DNA of 37,617 nt. Origin: a virus. The first letter of the stretch is position 1. Every line of letters starts with the position of its first letter. Shown here piece after piece: positions 12,021 to 18,577 of the stretch. Under the pieces are notes generated by a model that worked only from the letters and a program-made list of their open reading frames with translations, was not told where the DNA came from and did not search any database. The position numbers were made by a program, and so were the translations under genes. Location: positions 1 to 37,617 of IMG/VR virus record IMGVR_UViG_3300042542_001723; one strand, 5' to 3'.

Positions 12021-12246
12021 CTCTCCGATCGCCTTCCAATGGCGCACCGATCCTGAGGATCAGGGTGTCTACGGCGAAGGCATTAGCAGGCCACGCCATG
12101 GTGCTCGCACACGCGAGTATCGCCTGATTGTCTATCCCCGTGGCGCGCAACCACTGACATGGATCACGCGCGCTGAATCACAAAAACACGCGATCCTGTA
12201 CGCGCAGAATCGCTGGCCATCCGCTGAAATCGAACTTGCATCATGA
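12013..12246 (+). CDS. Small protein of unknown function (77 aa)
   Basis: The protein has short beta-like segments (PIAFQWRTDPEDQG, REYRLIVYPRG) and a C-terminal helix (ESQKHAILYAQNRWPSAEI), a layout like that of the previous gene and possibly a diverged relative. It is coupled on both sides by overlaps (8 bases and ATGA). No family recognised. Confidence 0.6.
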   Translation: MSNSPIAFQWRTDPEDQGVYGEGISRPRHGARTREYRLIVYPRGAQPLTWITRAESQKHAILYAQNRWPSAEIELAS

Positions 12247-12503
12247 CCCCAGACCAATCCATCGTTCCTTTCCATCGTTCGTTCATCCTTGCGAAAGTTA
12301 TCTACCTCGACAAGGTGAATGATCTCAGCCGATCCGAACTGGATCTGCTGAACATCGAGACACTGGCCGCATTGCAGGAAGCCAGACACAACTACGACCT
12401 GATCGAAGACAAGCAATCGGAGGAGGCCAGTGGCGAGTATCGCCGTATGAAGATGGCCGGCTATTTCCAAGCTGCTATTCAGATCGCCCTGCAGAGCCGA
12501 TGA
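12243..12503 (+). CDS. Small helical protein of unknown function (86 aa)
   Basis: Starts in an ATGA overlap and ends in another. An N-terminal hydrophobic strand (HRSFILAKVIYLDKV) is followed by two amphipathic helices (SRSELDLLNIETLAALQEA and a Lys/Glu-rich segment), compatible with a helical hairpin. Function unknown. Confidence 0.6.
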   Translation: MTPDQSIVPFHRSFILAKVIYLDKVNDLSRSELDLLNIETLAALQEARHNYDLIEDKQSEEASGEYRRMKMAGYFQAAIQIALQSR

Positions 12504-12700
12504 ACGACGCATCTCGCGCCCGCCTCTATAGCCTGCTCGAGGGCAGCAACACCTTCAAGGCTGGCCAAGCATCAGAGCGTGATCGCCTCCGCCTGCTGAT
12601 CGACATTCGCATCGATCAGCTACGGGGCACCACCGGCATTAAGAACCGGGAGCAGCTCTGCGCTGAATTGTTGAACCTCCGTCAGTACCTCAACGAATGA
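12500..12700 (+). CDS. Small helical protein of unknown function (66 aa)
   Basis: A charged, helical protein (RARLYSLLEGSNTF, RDRLRLLIDIRIDQLRG, EQLCAELLNLRQYL) with ATGA overlaps at both ends. The regular Leu spacing suggests a short coiled-coil. Function unknown. Confidence 0.6.
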   Translation: MNDASRARLYSLLEGSNTFKAGQASERDRLRLLIDIRIDQLRGTTGIKNREQLCAELLNLRQYLNE

Positions 12701-12987
12701 AGCCGCAACAACTCGACCAGCGCCGCGCCGACATGATGGAGGCGCTTTACCAACGCAGCGGCCGCGACCAACTGCCATACGGCCATCCGCTGCGCAGCAC
12801 CTACACCGGCCTGTGGCAGGAGTTCGCCCACGATCTTGCAGTTAACTTCCGCGATACCGACTACCCCGAGCTGTTCGCCCGTGTGGTGAAGGCGATGGAT
12901 GCCACCGAGTCGGTGATGACCGAGAAACAGGCGCAACAGGCCATCGAGGTATGCCGCCAGCAGCTCTTGGGGGACAAATGGCGGTGA
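12697..12987 (+). CDS. Small helical protein of unknown function (96 aa)
   Basis: The protein is helical and acidic/basic mixed, with a central GLWQEFAHDLAVNFRDTDY segment and a C-terminal Gln-rich helix. The start overlaps the preceding stop by 4 bases, and the following gene starts 10 bases before this stop. I do not recognise a family. Confidence 0.6.
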   Translation: MKPQQLDQRRADMMEALYQRSGRDQLPYGHPLRSTYTGLWQEFAHDLAVNFRDTDYPELFARVVKAMDATESVMTEKQAQQAIEVCRQQLLGDKWR

Positions 12988-13196
12988 GAGCCGCGAACCG
13001 AGGCAGCTTCACCGCTGGCCATGTGCCTGCCACTGCTGTATTGCTGCCGCAGAACGCCATCGAGATCCGCCGTCGTCGCGCTGAAGGCTGGAAGATCAAG
13101 CAGTTGGCGCAGACCTACGGCGTCAGCGAGACCCACATCATCGACATCGTTTTCTACCGCAAATGGAAGAACGCAGACCAGCAGGCGACGCAGTGA
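12978..13196 (+). CDS. Small HTH-type DNA-binding protein (72 aa)
   Basis: ATG 12978 overlaps the preceding stop and fits the local coupling pattern better than the upstream ATG at 12951. After a flexible start, AIEIRRRRAEGWKIKQLAQ and TYGVSETHIIDIVFYRKW form a tri-helical helix-turn-helix of the type found in resolvases and transposase-like regulators. Such a small protein would be a local regulator. Its target is unknown. Confidence 0.65.
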   Translation: MAVRAANRGSFTAGHVPATAVLLPQNAIEIRRRRAEGWKIKQLAQTYGVSETHIIDIVFYRKWKNADQQATQ

Positions 13197-13423
13197 ATCA
13201 TCCCGCCCACTACCAAGCCGGCACCATCGAGGCCATCGACTTCATCGAATCGGTGATCTGTGATGCGCCGCACATGGTCCTGGCATACCTGCAGGGGCAG
13301 GCACTCAAGTACATGATCCGCATGTGGCTCAAGGGCAACGCGCTCGAGGATGCCCGCAAAGCGGAGTGGTATCTGAATCGACTCATTGCCAAGATGGAGT
13401 CATGCTCGAACATCTCCGCCTGA
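13163..13423 (+). CDS. DUF3310 (SaV-like) protein
   Basis: The protein carries NHPAHYQAGTIEAIDFIESV, the signature opening of the DUF3310 family of short phage proteins, then LQGQALKYMIRMWLKGN and EDARKAEWYLNRLI. The family is widespread in phages and implicated in nucleotide metabolism by gene context, but no activity is established. A GTG at 13193 overlapping the upstream stop (GTGA) is an alternative start that keeps the whole domain. The next gene starts 22 bases before this stop. Confidence 0.85.
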   Translation: MEERRPAGDAVNHPAHYQAGTIEAIDFIESVICDAPHMVLAYLQGQALKYMIRMWLKGNALEDARKAEWYLNRLIAKMESCSNISA

Positions 13424-13623
13424 ACTGGCTTGAGCGACAAGCGCTGCGGATTCTATGCCGCAGCGAGCGCATCGGCCTGCTGGTGGTGAAGCGCCACGGC
13501 TCTCGGATGGTCTTCATCGTGCGGGATCAGAGCGATCCGATCGACATCACGCAGGCCGATGAACCGCTGTCGATGCAGCTCGAGCGGTTGTATCACCAGC
13601 CGAGCTATGGAGAGGATGAATGA
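13402..13623 (+). CDS. Small protein of unknown function (73 aa)
   Basis: MLEHLRLNWLERQALRILCR opens a helical N-terminus, followed by a beta-like half (GLLVVKRHGSRMVFIV) and an acidic end. It overlaps DUF3310 by 22 bases and the next gene by ATGA. No family recognised. Confidence 0.55.
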   Translation: MLEHLRLNWLERQALRILCRSERIGLLVVKRHGSRMVFIVRDQSDPIDITQADEPLSMQLERLYHQPSYGEDE

Positions 13624-13958
13624 TCAGGTTGCACGCTGGCCGATTACTGCTGGTGTGCGACCGCATCGATCGGACATGGCACGCGCGCGTGATTCTTGGT
13701 CCGAAGGCTGAGCACCAGGTCGAGGTGGACACTGGCACCAATAGCCTGCACGATGCGCTGCTGAAGGCTGAGGCAGTCTTCCAGGCGGCGGTGGCCAGCA
13801 TCAGACCGGAGACGGCCAGCGTGATGTGCTGGGACTGCATCCAGTGGGAGATGAGCACACAGCGTTGCGATTTGCTGCTGCCTGAGAGCAAGCGAAGTGG
13901 CGGGCGCTACGCGGTGAGTTGCGACTTCTTCCAGCGGGCATTGCCGGCGGCAGACTGA
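13620..13958 (+). CDS. Small protein with Cys motif, unknown function (112 aa)
   Basis: The protein has an N-terminal beta-rich half (RLLLVCDRIDRTWHARVILG) and a C-terminal half with three Cys (CWDCIQWEMSTQRC), suggesting metal binding, then a last Cys in YAVSCDFFQR. The four Cys could form one zinc site. Function unknown. Confidence 0.6.
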   Translation: MIRLHAGRLLLVCDRIDRTWHARVILGPKAEHQVEVDTGTNSLHDALLKAEAVFQAAVASIRPETASVMCWDCIQWEMSTQRCDLLLPESKRSGGRYAVSCDFFQRALPAAD

Positions 13959-13977
13959 TAGAGGCCGCCAGGTCGCC

Positions 13978-14190
13978 GTGTCAAAGCGTGAGTTCAACAC
14001 GCCTATCCGTGAGCCGTGGAATGTGCTCATCCATCAATCGCTGCAGGCAATCGACCGGCACAACCGCCTGTGGTTTGCATCGGGCGATGGATGGCACCTC
14101 CAGCAGGCGCAGGTACTGCGGGACTATGTGGCGGGCCTAAAGACATGGATCCATCGTGAGGAGGCACGGCAATGTTCGGACCTGAAGTGA
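13978..14190 (+). CDS. Small protein of unknown function (70 aa, GTG start)
   Basis: The GTG at 13978 is the only reasonable start. The protein is helical and Trp-rich (REPWNVLIHQSLQAIDRHNR, LQQAQVLRDYVAGLKTWI). It follows a 19-base gap, the first clear gap since 11715, and overlaps the next ORF by 19 bases. No family recognised. Confidence 0.5.
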   Translation: MSKREFNTPIREPWNVLIHQSLQAIDRHNRLWFASGDGWHLQQAQVLRDYVAGLKTWIHREEARQCSDLK

Positions 14191-14342
14191 TCAGCCGGAC
14201 TGATCGAGACGGCGGCTACATCGAGGTGCTGATGCCTGTGAAGGGTGAGGTGTACTACCGGAGTTGTGTCGGTGGCGTGTGCCGGTATAGCTCGGACTGG
14301 TTCCAGGCGGAGATCTACCTCAATCAGATGCTGCGGCCATGA
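14172..14342 (+). CDS. Small protein of unknown function (56 aa)
   Basis: MFGPEVISRTDRDGGYIEVL, then GEVYYRSCVGGVCRYSSDWF and a short helix: a beta-rich miniprotein with two Cys. It shares an ATGA overlap with the membrane peptide that follows. Confidence 0.45.
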   Translation: MFGPEVISRTDRDGGYIEVLMPVKGEVYYRSCVGGVCRYSSDWFQAEIYLNQMLRP

Positions 14343-14422
14343 AGACCCCGCTGGTGGTCGTGTTTGGGATGACCTGGCTAGGCGGCATGTTGCTCGCCAC
14401 CATCTGGCTGACGATGTTCTGA
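14339..14422 (+). CDS. 27-residue membrane peptide
   Basis: MKTPLVVVFGMTWLGGMLLA with a hydrophobic end (TIWLTMF) is nearly all one membrane helix. It is coupled to the preceding gene by ATGA. Its 3' part overlaps, antisense, the end of the HNH gene at 14378, so it could be fortuitous. Confidence 0.35.
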   Translation: MKTPLVVVFGMTWLGGMLLATIWLTMF

Positions 14423-14722
14423 GTGGCTGGTGATCCACTGCACGATCGCCCATTCACCAAGCGCCGACCAGAACGGTTGAGCGCGATACCAGTCGACCCA
14501 TGGCTTGTGGCCTTTCTGGCTGTTGCACATCAGGCAGCAGGAGACCAGGTTCTCGCGGACCGTCAGGCCACCGTGGACCTTAGGAACGACGTGATCGAGG
14601 GTGGGACTGCGGCCGAGGGGATCGTTGCAATAGGCGCACCTATATCCCCAGCGGAGGTGGATCTGATCACGCGCCGATCGACGGGTGACCAGCCGGGTTT
14701 CGTCAATGTGGTGCTGATCCAC
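14378..14722 (-). CDS. Small HNH endonuclease
   Basis: The 114-residue protein has the HNH core CAYCNDPLGRSPTLDHVVPK, then GGLTVRENLVSCCLMCNSQK with catalytic His and paired Cys for zinc, and a short C-terminal helix KPWVDWYRAQPFW. It starts at GTG 14722 and overlaps the upstream minus gene by 20 bases. As a stand-alone HNH gene oriented against its neighbours it could be a homing-type insertion; it shares the K-G-x-x-x-x-x-W-Y-R-x-Q-x-F layout after the HNH core with the larger HNH at 3358-4233 (GRANAEQWYRSQSFF), so the two may be paralogous. Confidence 0.85.
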   Translation of the reverse strand: MDQHHIDETRLVTRRSARDQIHLRWGYRCAYCNDPLGRSPTLDHVVPKVHGGLTVRENLVSCCLMCNSQKGHKPWVDWYRAQPFWSALGEWAIVQWITSHSEHRQPDGGEQHAA

Positions 14723-14888
14723 ACAGGTCTACGGGGAGGGTGAACAGCTCGATGCCCAGCTCTAGGAGATCTTCCTCGTTGTGGACGAACTCAGCGATCT
14801 GGGAGTAAATGTCAGCCGGCAGCTCCTCGGGATCGGTTTCGGAGCGCACCAGCACCTTGGCGGTGATCTCCACGATGTACGCCCGCAT
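14703..14888 (-). CDS. Small protein of unknown function (61 aa)
   Basis: ATG 14888 (MRAYIVEITAKVLVRSETDP) gives 61 residues; the frame is open to 15005 but the extension would cover the promoter-like region. It is an acidic alpha/beta miniprotein (LPADIYSQIAEFVHNEEDLL). It is the first gene of the short minus unit ending in the HNH nuclease and diverges from the plus gene at 15025. The start of HNH is inside its last codons. Confidence 0.6.
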   Translation of the reverse strand: MRAYIVEITAKVLVRSETDPEELPADIYSQIAEFVHNEEDLLELGIELFTLPVDLCGSAPH

Positions 14889-15024
14889 GGGCGGCAGCCC
14901 CGGCTGGTTAAACGGTAGCGGGTGAGACGGGATCGACAGATGTGACAGTTTGTTAACGTGCCCTGCATCCGGGGCACTGTGCCCTGTCGGCGGGGTATAG
15001 TTCACACATCAACGCACCGGACCA
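14889..15024. promoter_or_regulatory. Divergent regulatory region with GTGCCCTG repeats and a TATAGT box
   Basis: The plus direction has TATAGT at 14996-15001, a good -10, 23 bases before ATG 15025. GTGCCCTG occurs at 14958-14965 and 14979-14986, 21 bases apart, with the inverted GGGCAC at 14972-14977 between them. The second copy is exactly 9 bases before the -10, the same spacing as in the region upstream of 11517. The repeats look like a regulator binding array. No clear minus-strand promoter is visible for 14888. Confidence 0.55.
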
Positions 15025-15291
15025 ATGACCCGCCGCCCCTCCATCACCGACAACATGACCGCCGCCGAGCTGGCCGCATGGAAAGCCAACAACCGCAAGC
15101 CTTCGACCGTCATCATTGAAGTCGCCAAGCCTGCCCGCAAGTCCCAGCGCCAAGAATGGCAAGAGTTTCGCACCGAGACCCTTGGCATGATCGAAGCCGC
15201 CAAGCGCGAGCGCCACTTCCACATCCTCCCCCAACTGATGCAGCGCCTCAACACCGCCAACGAGATGCTCAACAACCGGGCGCTGGCCTGA
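15025..15291 (+). CDS. Small basic protein of unknown function (88 aa)
   Basis: The Lys/Arg-rich protein has a helical middle (QRQEWQEFRTETLGMIEAAK, then HILPQLMQRLNTANEML). MTRRPSITDNMTAAELAAWK offers two possible starts (15025 or the second Met). It is the first gene after the TATAGT promoter-like region. No family recognised; nucleic-acid binding is possible from composition only. Confidence 0.6.
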   Translation: MTRRPSITDNMTAAELAAWKANNRKPSTVIIEVAKPARKSQRQEWQEFRTETLGMIEAAKRERHFHILPQLMQRLNTANEMLNNRALA

Positions 15292-15299
15292 CCCTCACC

Positions 15300-15317
15300 G
15301 GGCCGCTCCGGCGGCCC
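15300..15317 (+). terminator. GC-rich hairpin after the 88-aa gene
   Basis: GGGCCGC (15300-15306) and GCGGCCC (15311-15317) form a perfect 7-bp stem with a TCCG loop, 9 bases after the preceding stop. There is no T-run, so it is at most a partial terminator or an RNA-stabilising stem between two cistrons. Confidence 0.4.
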
Positions 15318-15329
15318 TACTCTCCACCA

Positions 15330-15560
15330 ATGGACTTCACAGAAGAGCAGTACCGAGCGCAGGGGCTTTATCCCCCGTGTCCCAGAGCGCGCTACATCCC
15401 CAGCTCGTCGCCTTTTGCCGCCGGTGACGTATGGCAGCCCGACGACACTACCGAGCAGTTTGTTGCCTGGGAACAGCACTGCATGGCCACTGGTGGCGTG
15501 TGGACTGTGCGCCTCTGGTGGGTGCCAGTCTCCGAGCTGCCGATCCCACCGCTGCCCTGA
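15330..15560 (+). CDS. Small protein of unknown function (76 aa)
   Basis: ATG 15330 gives an acidic, Pro/Trp-rich protein (MDFTEEQYRAQGLYPPCPRA, then WEQHCMATGGVWTVRLWWVP). It follows the GC hairpin and is 1 base from the next gene. No family recognised. Confidence 0.5.
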   Translation: MDFTEEQYRAQGLYPPCPRARYIPSSSPFAAGDVWQPDDTTEQFVAWEQHCMATGGVWTVRLWWVPVSELPIPPLP

Positions 15561-15561
15561 C

Positions 15562-15750
15562 ATGACCTACATCCTCCGCATCGGTCCGTGGCACATCGGA
15601 CCGTTCGCCACTCACATCGCTGCCACCACCTTCGCGGAGCAGCACGGCTGCGACGATTACACGATGATCCCGCTGGATGATCCGGCTGAAGCACCCGGCA
15701 ACATCCACCGGCTACGGATGGCGCCGCTGCAGCATCCGATGGCGCGCTAG
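15562..15750 (+). CDS. Small protein of unknown function (62 aa)
   Basis: MTYILRIGPWHIGPFATHIA starts a mixed alpha/beta miniprotein. It is the last plus-strand gene; its TAG shares the palindrome CTAG (15747-15750) with the stop of the convergent dCTP-deaminase-like gene. Function unknown. Confidence 0.5.
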   Translation: MTYILRIGPWHIGPFATHIAATTFAEQHGCDDYTMIPLDDPAEAPGNIHRLRMAPLQHPMAR

Positions 15751-16262
15751 CCCTTGCTGCCCGTGACGCCGAGATCGGCGTTGTAGCGGCCTGTGGCGGC
15801 ATAGCTCCGATCCGGTCGACCGCTCACCAGCAGGAACTTCATTTGGCCGATGCGTAGACCAGGCCAGATCGGCAATGGATGCATCCGGCGGCCATTCTTC
15901 AGCTCCATGGTCAGCCTGCTGCCATACCAACCTGGATCACACCAACCAGCCTCAGCATGATCCCAGCCTTCGCGTGCGCGACTCGACTTGAGAACAAACT
16001 GCGCACCGACGTGATCGGGCAGGTTAAAGATCTCCCTGGTCTCCGCTAGGAACCACTCGCCCGGCTGAATCCAGAACGGATCTTGCTGCGTGTGGCCTGT
16101 GATGCCAAGGATCTGCAGCTCAGGATGGCCTGCCACCTCGATCATGATCCGATCGCCCAGCGTCACATCCAAGCTGGCTGGGTTCAGGTGATCGTCGTTG
16201 TAGGGCGTCACCATCGCCTCCTGCTTGCACAGGCGGCAGATCTCATGATCAGGTAGAAGCAT
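15747..16262 (-). CDS. dCTP deaminase-like protein (Dcd/DUT superfamily)
   Basis: The 171-residue protein has the trimeric dUTPase/dCTP deaminase fold signatures: NPASLDVTLGDR near the N-terminus, KSSRAREG followed by AGWCDPGWYGSRLTMELKN in the centre, and PGLRIGQMKFLLV near the end. Dcd converts dCTP to dUTP (or with dUTPase activity to dUMP), feeding dTMP synthesis during phage replication. Whether the deaminase Glu is present cannot be settled by eye: AEAGW occupies the place where Dcd enzymes carry the active-site loop. It is the last gene of the long minus-strand unit, overlapping the endolysin stop by 1 base. Confidence 0.82.
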   Translation of the reverse strand: MLLPDHEICRLCKQEAMVTPYNDDHLNPASLDVTLGDRIMIEVAGHPELQILGITGHTQQDPFWIQPGEWFLAETREIFNLPDHVGAQFVLKSSRAREGWDHAEAGWCDPGWYGSRLTMELKNGRRMHPLPIWPGLRIGQMKFLLVSGRPDRSYAATGRYNADLGVTGSKG

Positions 16263-17344
16263 CAGGTGTAGTCCCAGCGCCGGCGTTTGCCATCAGCGCG
16301 GCGGCCGAGATGGATGAAGGCCGGTGCAGCGTAGCCGAGGCTGAATGGCCAATTCTCATCGCACCACTTCTCGACAGCTTTCATGTCGGCACCATCGATC
16401 ACAAAGTCGACTGCACCAACGCCAGGCGCTGAGTAGAGATGCTCGCTATCAACAGCACCACCCACCGACGCGTTGATCGGAGCCGGCCTGAAGCCGCTGG
16501 TGATGATGATGCTCTTGCCGCCAAAGCGTTGCCGCACCCGCTCGAGGAACGCCGCCAGCTCCGCTGCAGTGTTCACCTGATACTGATGGACGAAGCGCCG
16601 CGCCTCCTGATCGAGCGCAAACTCACCCAGCCGGATGTGTGGTGTGATCCGCGCGCTGAACGATGAGTCGGGCGTCAGCCTGGCCGGCTCCTGCTGCATC
16701 TTCGGCCGATGGTCGCCCCACAACTCCCCCTCTGCTCTACGGCGCCGCAGCAGGCCAGCCTCGACGTTGGTGCCAGGGTTGCGGTACAGCTCCATGGCGA
16801 CGGGCACCTTGTCCCATGCCTGATCGCGCAGCACCTTGCTGATCGTCTCGAATCCGGGTGTGCCGTAGAAGTCAGCGCCGAGGTTGTAGGCGAAGCTCAC
16901 CAGCGCTGATCGCTGGTTGTCATCCATCACCTTCCAGTGCGGGATGGTACTGGCCAGCTTGTCGGCGATGCGATCCACCTCCAGGCGGAGCATCATGTCG
17001 GCCTCGATCACGTTGATTTTGTCGCCGCGCTTCACCGGCACGCCACCGCTATAGCGGGTGGTGCCATAGCCGATCGTCCACGGATCGCCACCACTGAGCG
17101 GATCGGGGTAAGCAGAAAGATGCACGCCCTCGAATTGCTTGATCAGGTTGATTGCAGCCGATAGGTCAATCTGCTTACCGTCCTGCGACCAAGCCTCGAA
17201 CCACGGCCGATCACGCCGCATCGCCTGCTTGTAACCATTGGCGGCAATGTCCTGCTCAAGCAGGCTGATCGCCGCGGCCTGATGGGGGAGTCCCTTGTAG
17301 TACCGAAACAGAGCTTGCAGAGTGATCGGTGCCGTGTTGGCCAT
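16262..17344 (-). CDS. Two-domain endolysin: GH24 lysozyme + M15-like peptidase
   Basis: The 360-residue protein would cut peptidoglycan in two ways. Residues 65-210 are a T4-type lysozyme (GH24): Glu72 (FEG), Asp81 (YPDP) and Thr90 (WTIGYG) form the E-8-D catalytic spacing. Residues 225-360 resemble peptidase M15 (D-Ala-D-Ala type): SGFRPAPINASVGGAVDSEH gives the first metal His at 302, Asp313 (AVDF) and His345 (FIHLGR) the others. The domains are joined by a Pro/Arg-rich linker. There is no signal peptide, so release needs a holin; tiny membrane proteins at 17347-17487 and 17512-17745 are next to it. Start ATG is 2 bases after the upstream stop. Confidence 0.92.
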   Translation of the reverse strand: MANTAPITLQALFRYYKGLPHQAAAISLLEQDIAANGYKQAMRRDRPWFEAWSQDGKQIDLSAAINLIKQFEGVHLSAYPDPLSGGDPWTIGYGTTRYSGGVPVKRGDKINVIEADMMLRLEVDRIADKLASTIPHWKVMDDNQRSALVSFAYNLGADFYGTPGFETISKVLRDQAWDKVPVAMELYRNPGTNVEAGLLRRRRAEGELWGDHRPKMQQEPARLTPDSSFSARITPHIRLGEFALDQEARRFVHQYQVNTAAELAAFLERVRQRFGGKSIIITSGFRPAPINASVGGAVDSEHLYSAPGVGAVDFVIDGADMKAVEKWCDENWPFSLGYAAPAFIHLGRRADGKRRRWDYT

Positions 17345-17346
17345 GA

Positions 17347-17487
17347 TCAGCGGCGCTTAGGGAACATGATGCGCAGCGCTTGGAGAAGGAGCTGGATCCA
17401 GCTATTGGACTTCAGCGGGGAGACGGCGATGATCTCGGAGCCAGCGGCCACGATGATCGCGATGATCGCGATGATTTCAGGGGACAT
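17347..17487 (-). CDS. Holin-like membrane peptide (46 aa)
   Basis: MSPEIIAIIAIIVAAGSEII is a strongly hydrophobic helix, followed by a second amphipathic segment (WIQLLLQALRIMFPKRR) with a positively charged end. It sits 2 bases upstream of the endolysin gene, the usual place for a holin. Tiny proteins of this pattern with a SPLKSNS-type turn occur in cyanophages, but holin activity is inferred. Confidence 0.6.
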   Translation of the reverse strand: MSPEIIAIIAIIVAAGSEIIAVSPLKSNSWIQLLLQALRIMFPKRR

Positions 17488-17511
17488 AACAGCAGTGCCT
17501 GAGTCCTAAAG

Positions 17512-17745
17512 CTACTGCTTCATTTCCAGAACGCGAACACGCTTATCTAGGTCCGCCAGTTCGGTGCGTGCATCGATCTTTAGTTCTTCGATCGATTTGG
17601 CCATCTGCACCACCGTGGCCTCAATCCGTGCTGACTGGATCTGCATCGAGATCAGCAGGCCACCGATGGCAACCATGCCAGTAGCCAAGACGGTGGGCAG
17701 CGAGGCGGAGAAGACGCCACCGACGCTCTGTGGTTCTTCAGCCAT
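17512..17745 (-). CDS. Small membrane protein with coiled-coil tail (spanin- or holin-associated candidate)
   Basis: ATG 17745 overlaps the upstream stop by 8 bases (ATGGCTGA) and gives 77 residues; the open frame reaches 17853. After a short polar start, LPTVLATGMVAIGGLLISMQ is one membrane helix, followed by a charged heptad-like helix (IEELKIDARTELADLDKRVR). This topology resembles an inner-membrane spanin or a holin regulator, and the gene is in the lysis block. An outer-membrane partner is not evident. Confidence 0.55.
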   Translation of the reverse strand: MAEEPQSVGGVFSASLPTVLATGMVAIGGLLISMQIQSARIEATVVQMAKSIEELKIDARTELADLDKRVRVLEMKQ

Positions 17746-17905
17746 CGCTGTGGCGACTTCCATCCCATCCATCGTAGCGATCGAATGGGTCCGGCCTCCC
17801 CTGCAGGATGACCAGCGCACGGCGGTAGTAGTGGTTATCCGTCTTCCCGACACGCTCGAGGTGGTCGCGAATTTTGCGCCAATTCTCGAGAGTGTCGCGA
17901 TCCAT
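17738..17905 (-). CDS. Small conserved-type phage protein (55 aa)
   Basis: MDRDTLENWRKIRDHLERVG, then NHYYRRALVILQGRPDP and an acidic end. I recall the N-W-R-K-I and D-N-x-Y-Y-x-R-A pattern in small proteins of cyanophages, where they sit near lysis or tail-fibre genes; function is unknown. ATG 17905 overlaps the preceding stop (TAATG). It is too short to be found by a length filter but is coupled on both sides. Confidence 0.6.
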   Translation of the reverse strand: MDRDTLENWRKIRDHLERVGKTDNHYYRRALVILQGRPDPFDRYDGWDGSRHSDG

Positions 17906-18042
17906 TAGCGGCCTTGCCCCCTTAGTGGCTTGCGCCCGCGGCGCCGTGGGCGGGACTGTTGTCCATACCCTTGGCGCGTGGTCTTCGGTGGACCAGGCTG
18001 ATGCTCGATGCGAGCGGTGCCAGTCTTAGAGCGGACAGCCAT
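17905..18042 (-). CDS. Small Arg-rich protein (45 aa)
   Basis: MAVRSKTGTARIEHQPGPPK continues with TTRQGYGQQSRPRRRGRKPL and ends RGQGR. The composition is extremely basic, without hydrophobic core. Similar tiny proteins with an R-I-E-H-x-P-G-P-P-K start and an R-G-Q-G-R/K end occur in many cyanophages; their role is unknown, nucleic acid binding being an obvious guess. Starts in a TAATG overlap with the upstream gene and ends in one with the next. Confidence 0.65.
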   Translation of the reverse strand: MAVRSKTGTARIEHQPGPPKTTRQGYGQQSRPRRRGRKPLRGQGR

Positions 18043-18542
18043 TACTCAGCCACCTCGTCTTCAGCAGCAGGCACGGGGGCATAGGGATCCACAGGCCAAG
18101 CGGGGTAATCGGCGCCAGTGATGTAGGCAGCCAGCGCGTCAGTGTCGGCGGTTTGACCGATTTCGTAGACCTTGCTGCCAGCAGCCAGACGGATTTCTTC
18201 GCGCCAAGTCTTCAGCACGGGGTCAGCGGCTTTGCCGTTATCGGCCTCGCGGATGATGATCCAGTCGGTGGGGGACAGCAGGCTGTTGGCGGTTTGCCGT
18301 GTAGCGGCGGTCCACTGTTCGACGAGTTGGGCGTGGTCTTTCGGGATCAGGTGGCCTTCGGCGTCGTAGCCCCAGTAGAACCTCTCATCCCAAGATTTGG
18401 GGTCATCGCACTCGGTGATGCCGATGGCAGCCTTTTCCTCGGCGGTGGAGAGGCGCAGCCAGTTGGCGGGGTACTTGGTGCCTTTGGCGTCGGTGAAGGG
18501 GGTGTCAACCGCAAGAGGCTGACCGTCGAGCAGGAAGGCCAT
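18042..18542 (-). CDS. Tail fibre assembly-like / XkdW-like protein
   Basis: The 166-residue protein has a first half with YPANWLRLSTAEEKAAIGI and a C-terminal half with a LLSPTDWIIIREADNG segment, then TWREEIRLAAGSKVYEI. The S-x-T-D-W...W-R-x-x-x-R pattern is found in small tail-associated proteins of the XkdW and tail fibre assembly type. GGAG lies a suitable distance before ATG 18542. It follows the two adhesin-like genes, so a chaperone or fibre-tip role fits. Family call tentative. Confidence 0.55.
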   Translation of the reverse strand: MAFLLDGQPLAVDTPFTDAKGTKYPANWLRLSTAEEKAAIGITECDDPKSWDERFYWGYDAEGHLIPKDHAQLVEQWTAATRQTANSLLSPTDWIIIREADNGKAADPVLKTWREEIRLAAGSKVYEIGQTADTDALAAYITGADYPAWPVDPYAPVPAAEDEVAE

Positions 18543-18577
18543 GGTTAGCTCCGGTGAGGGTGTGCCCGTTTCATAGG

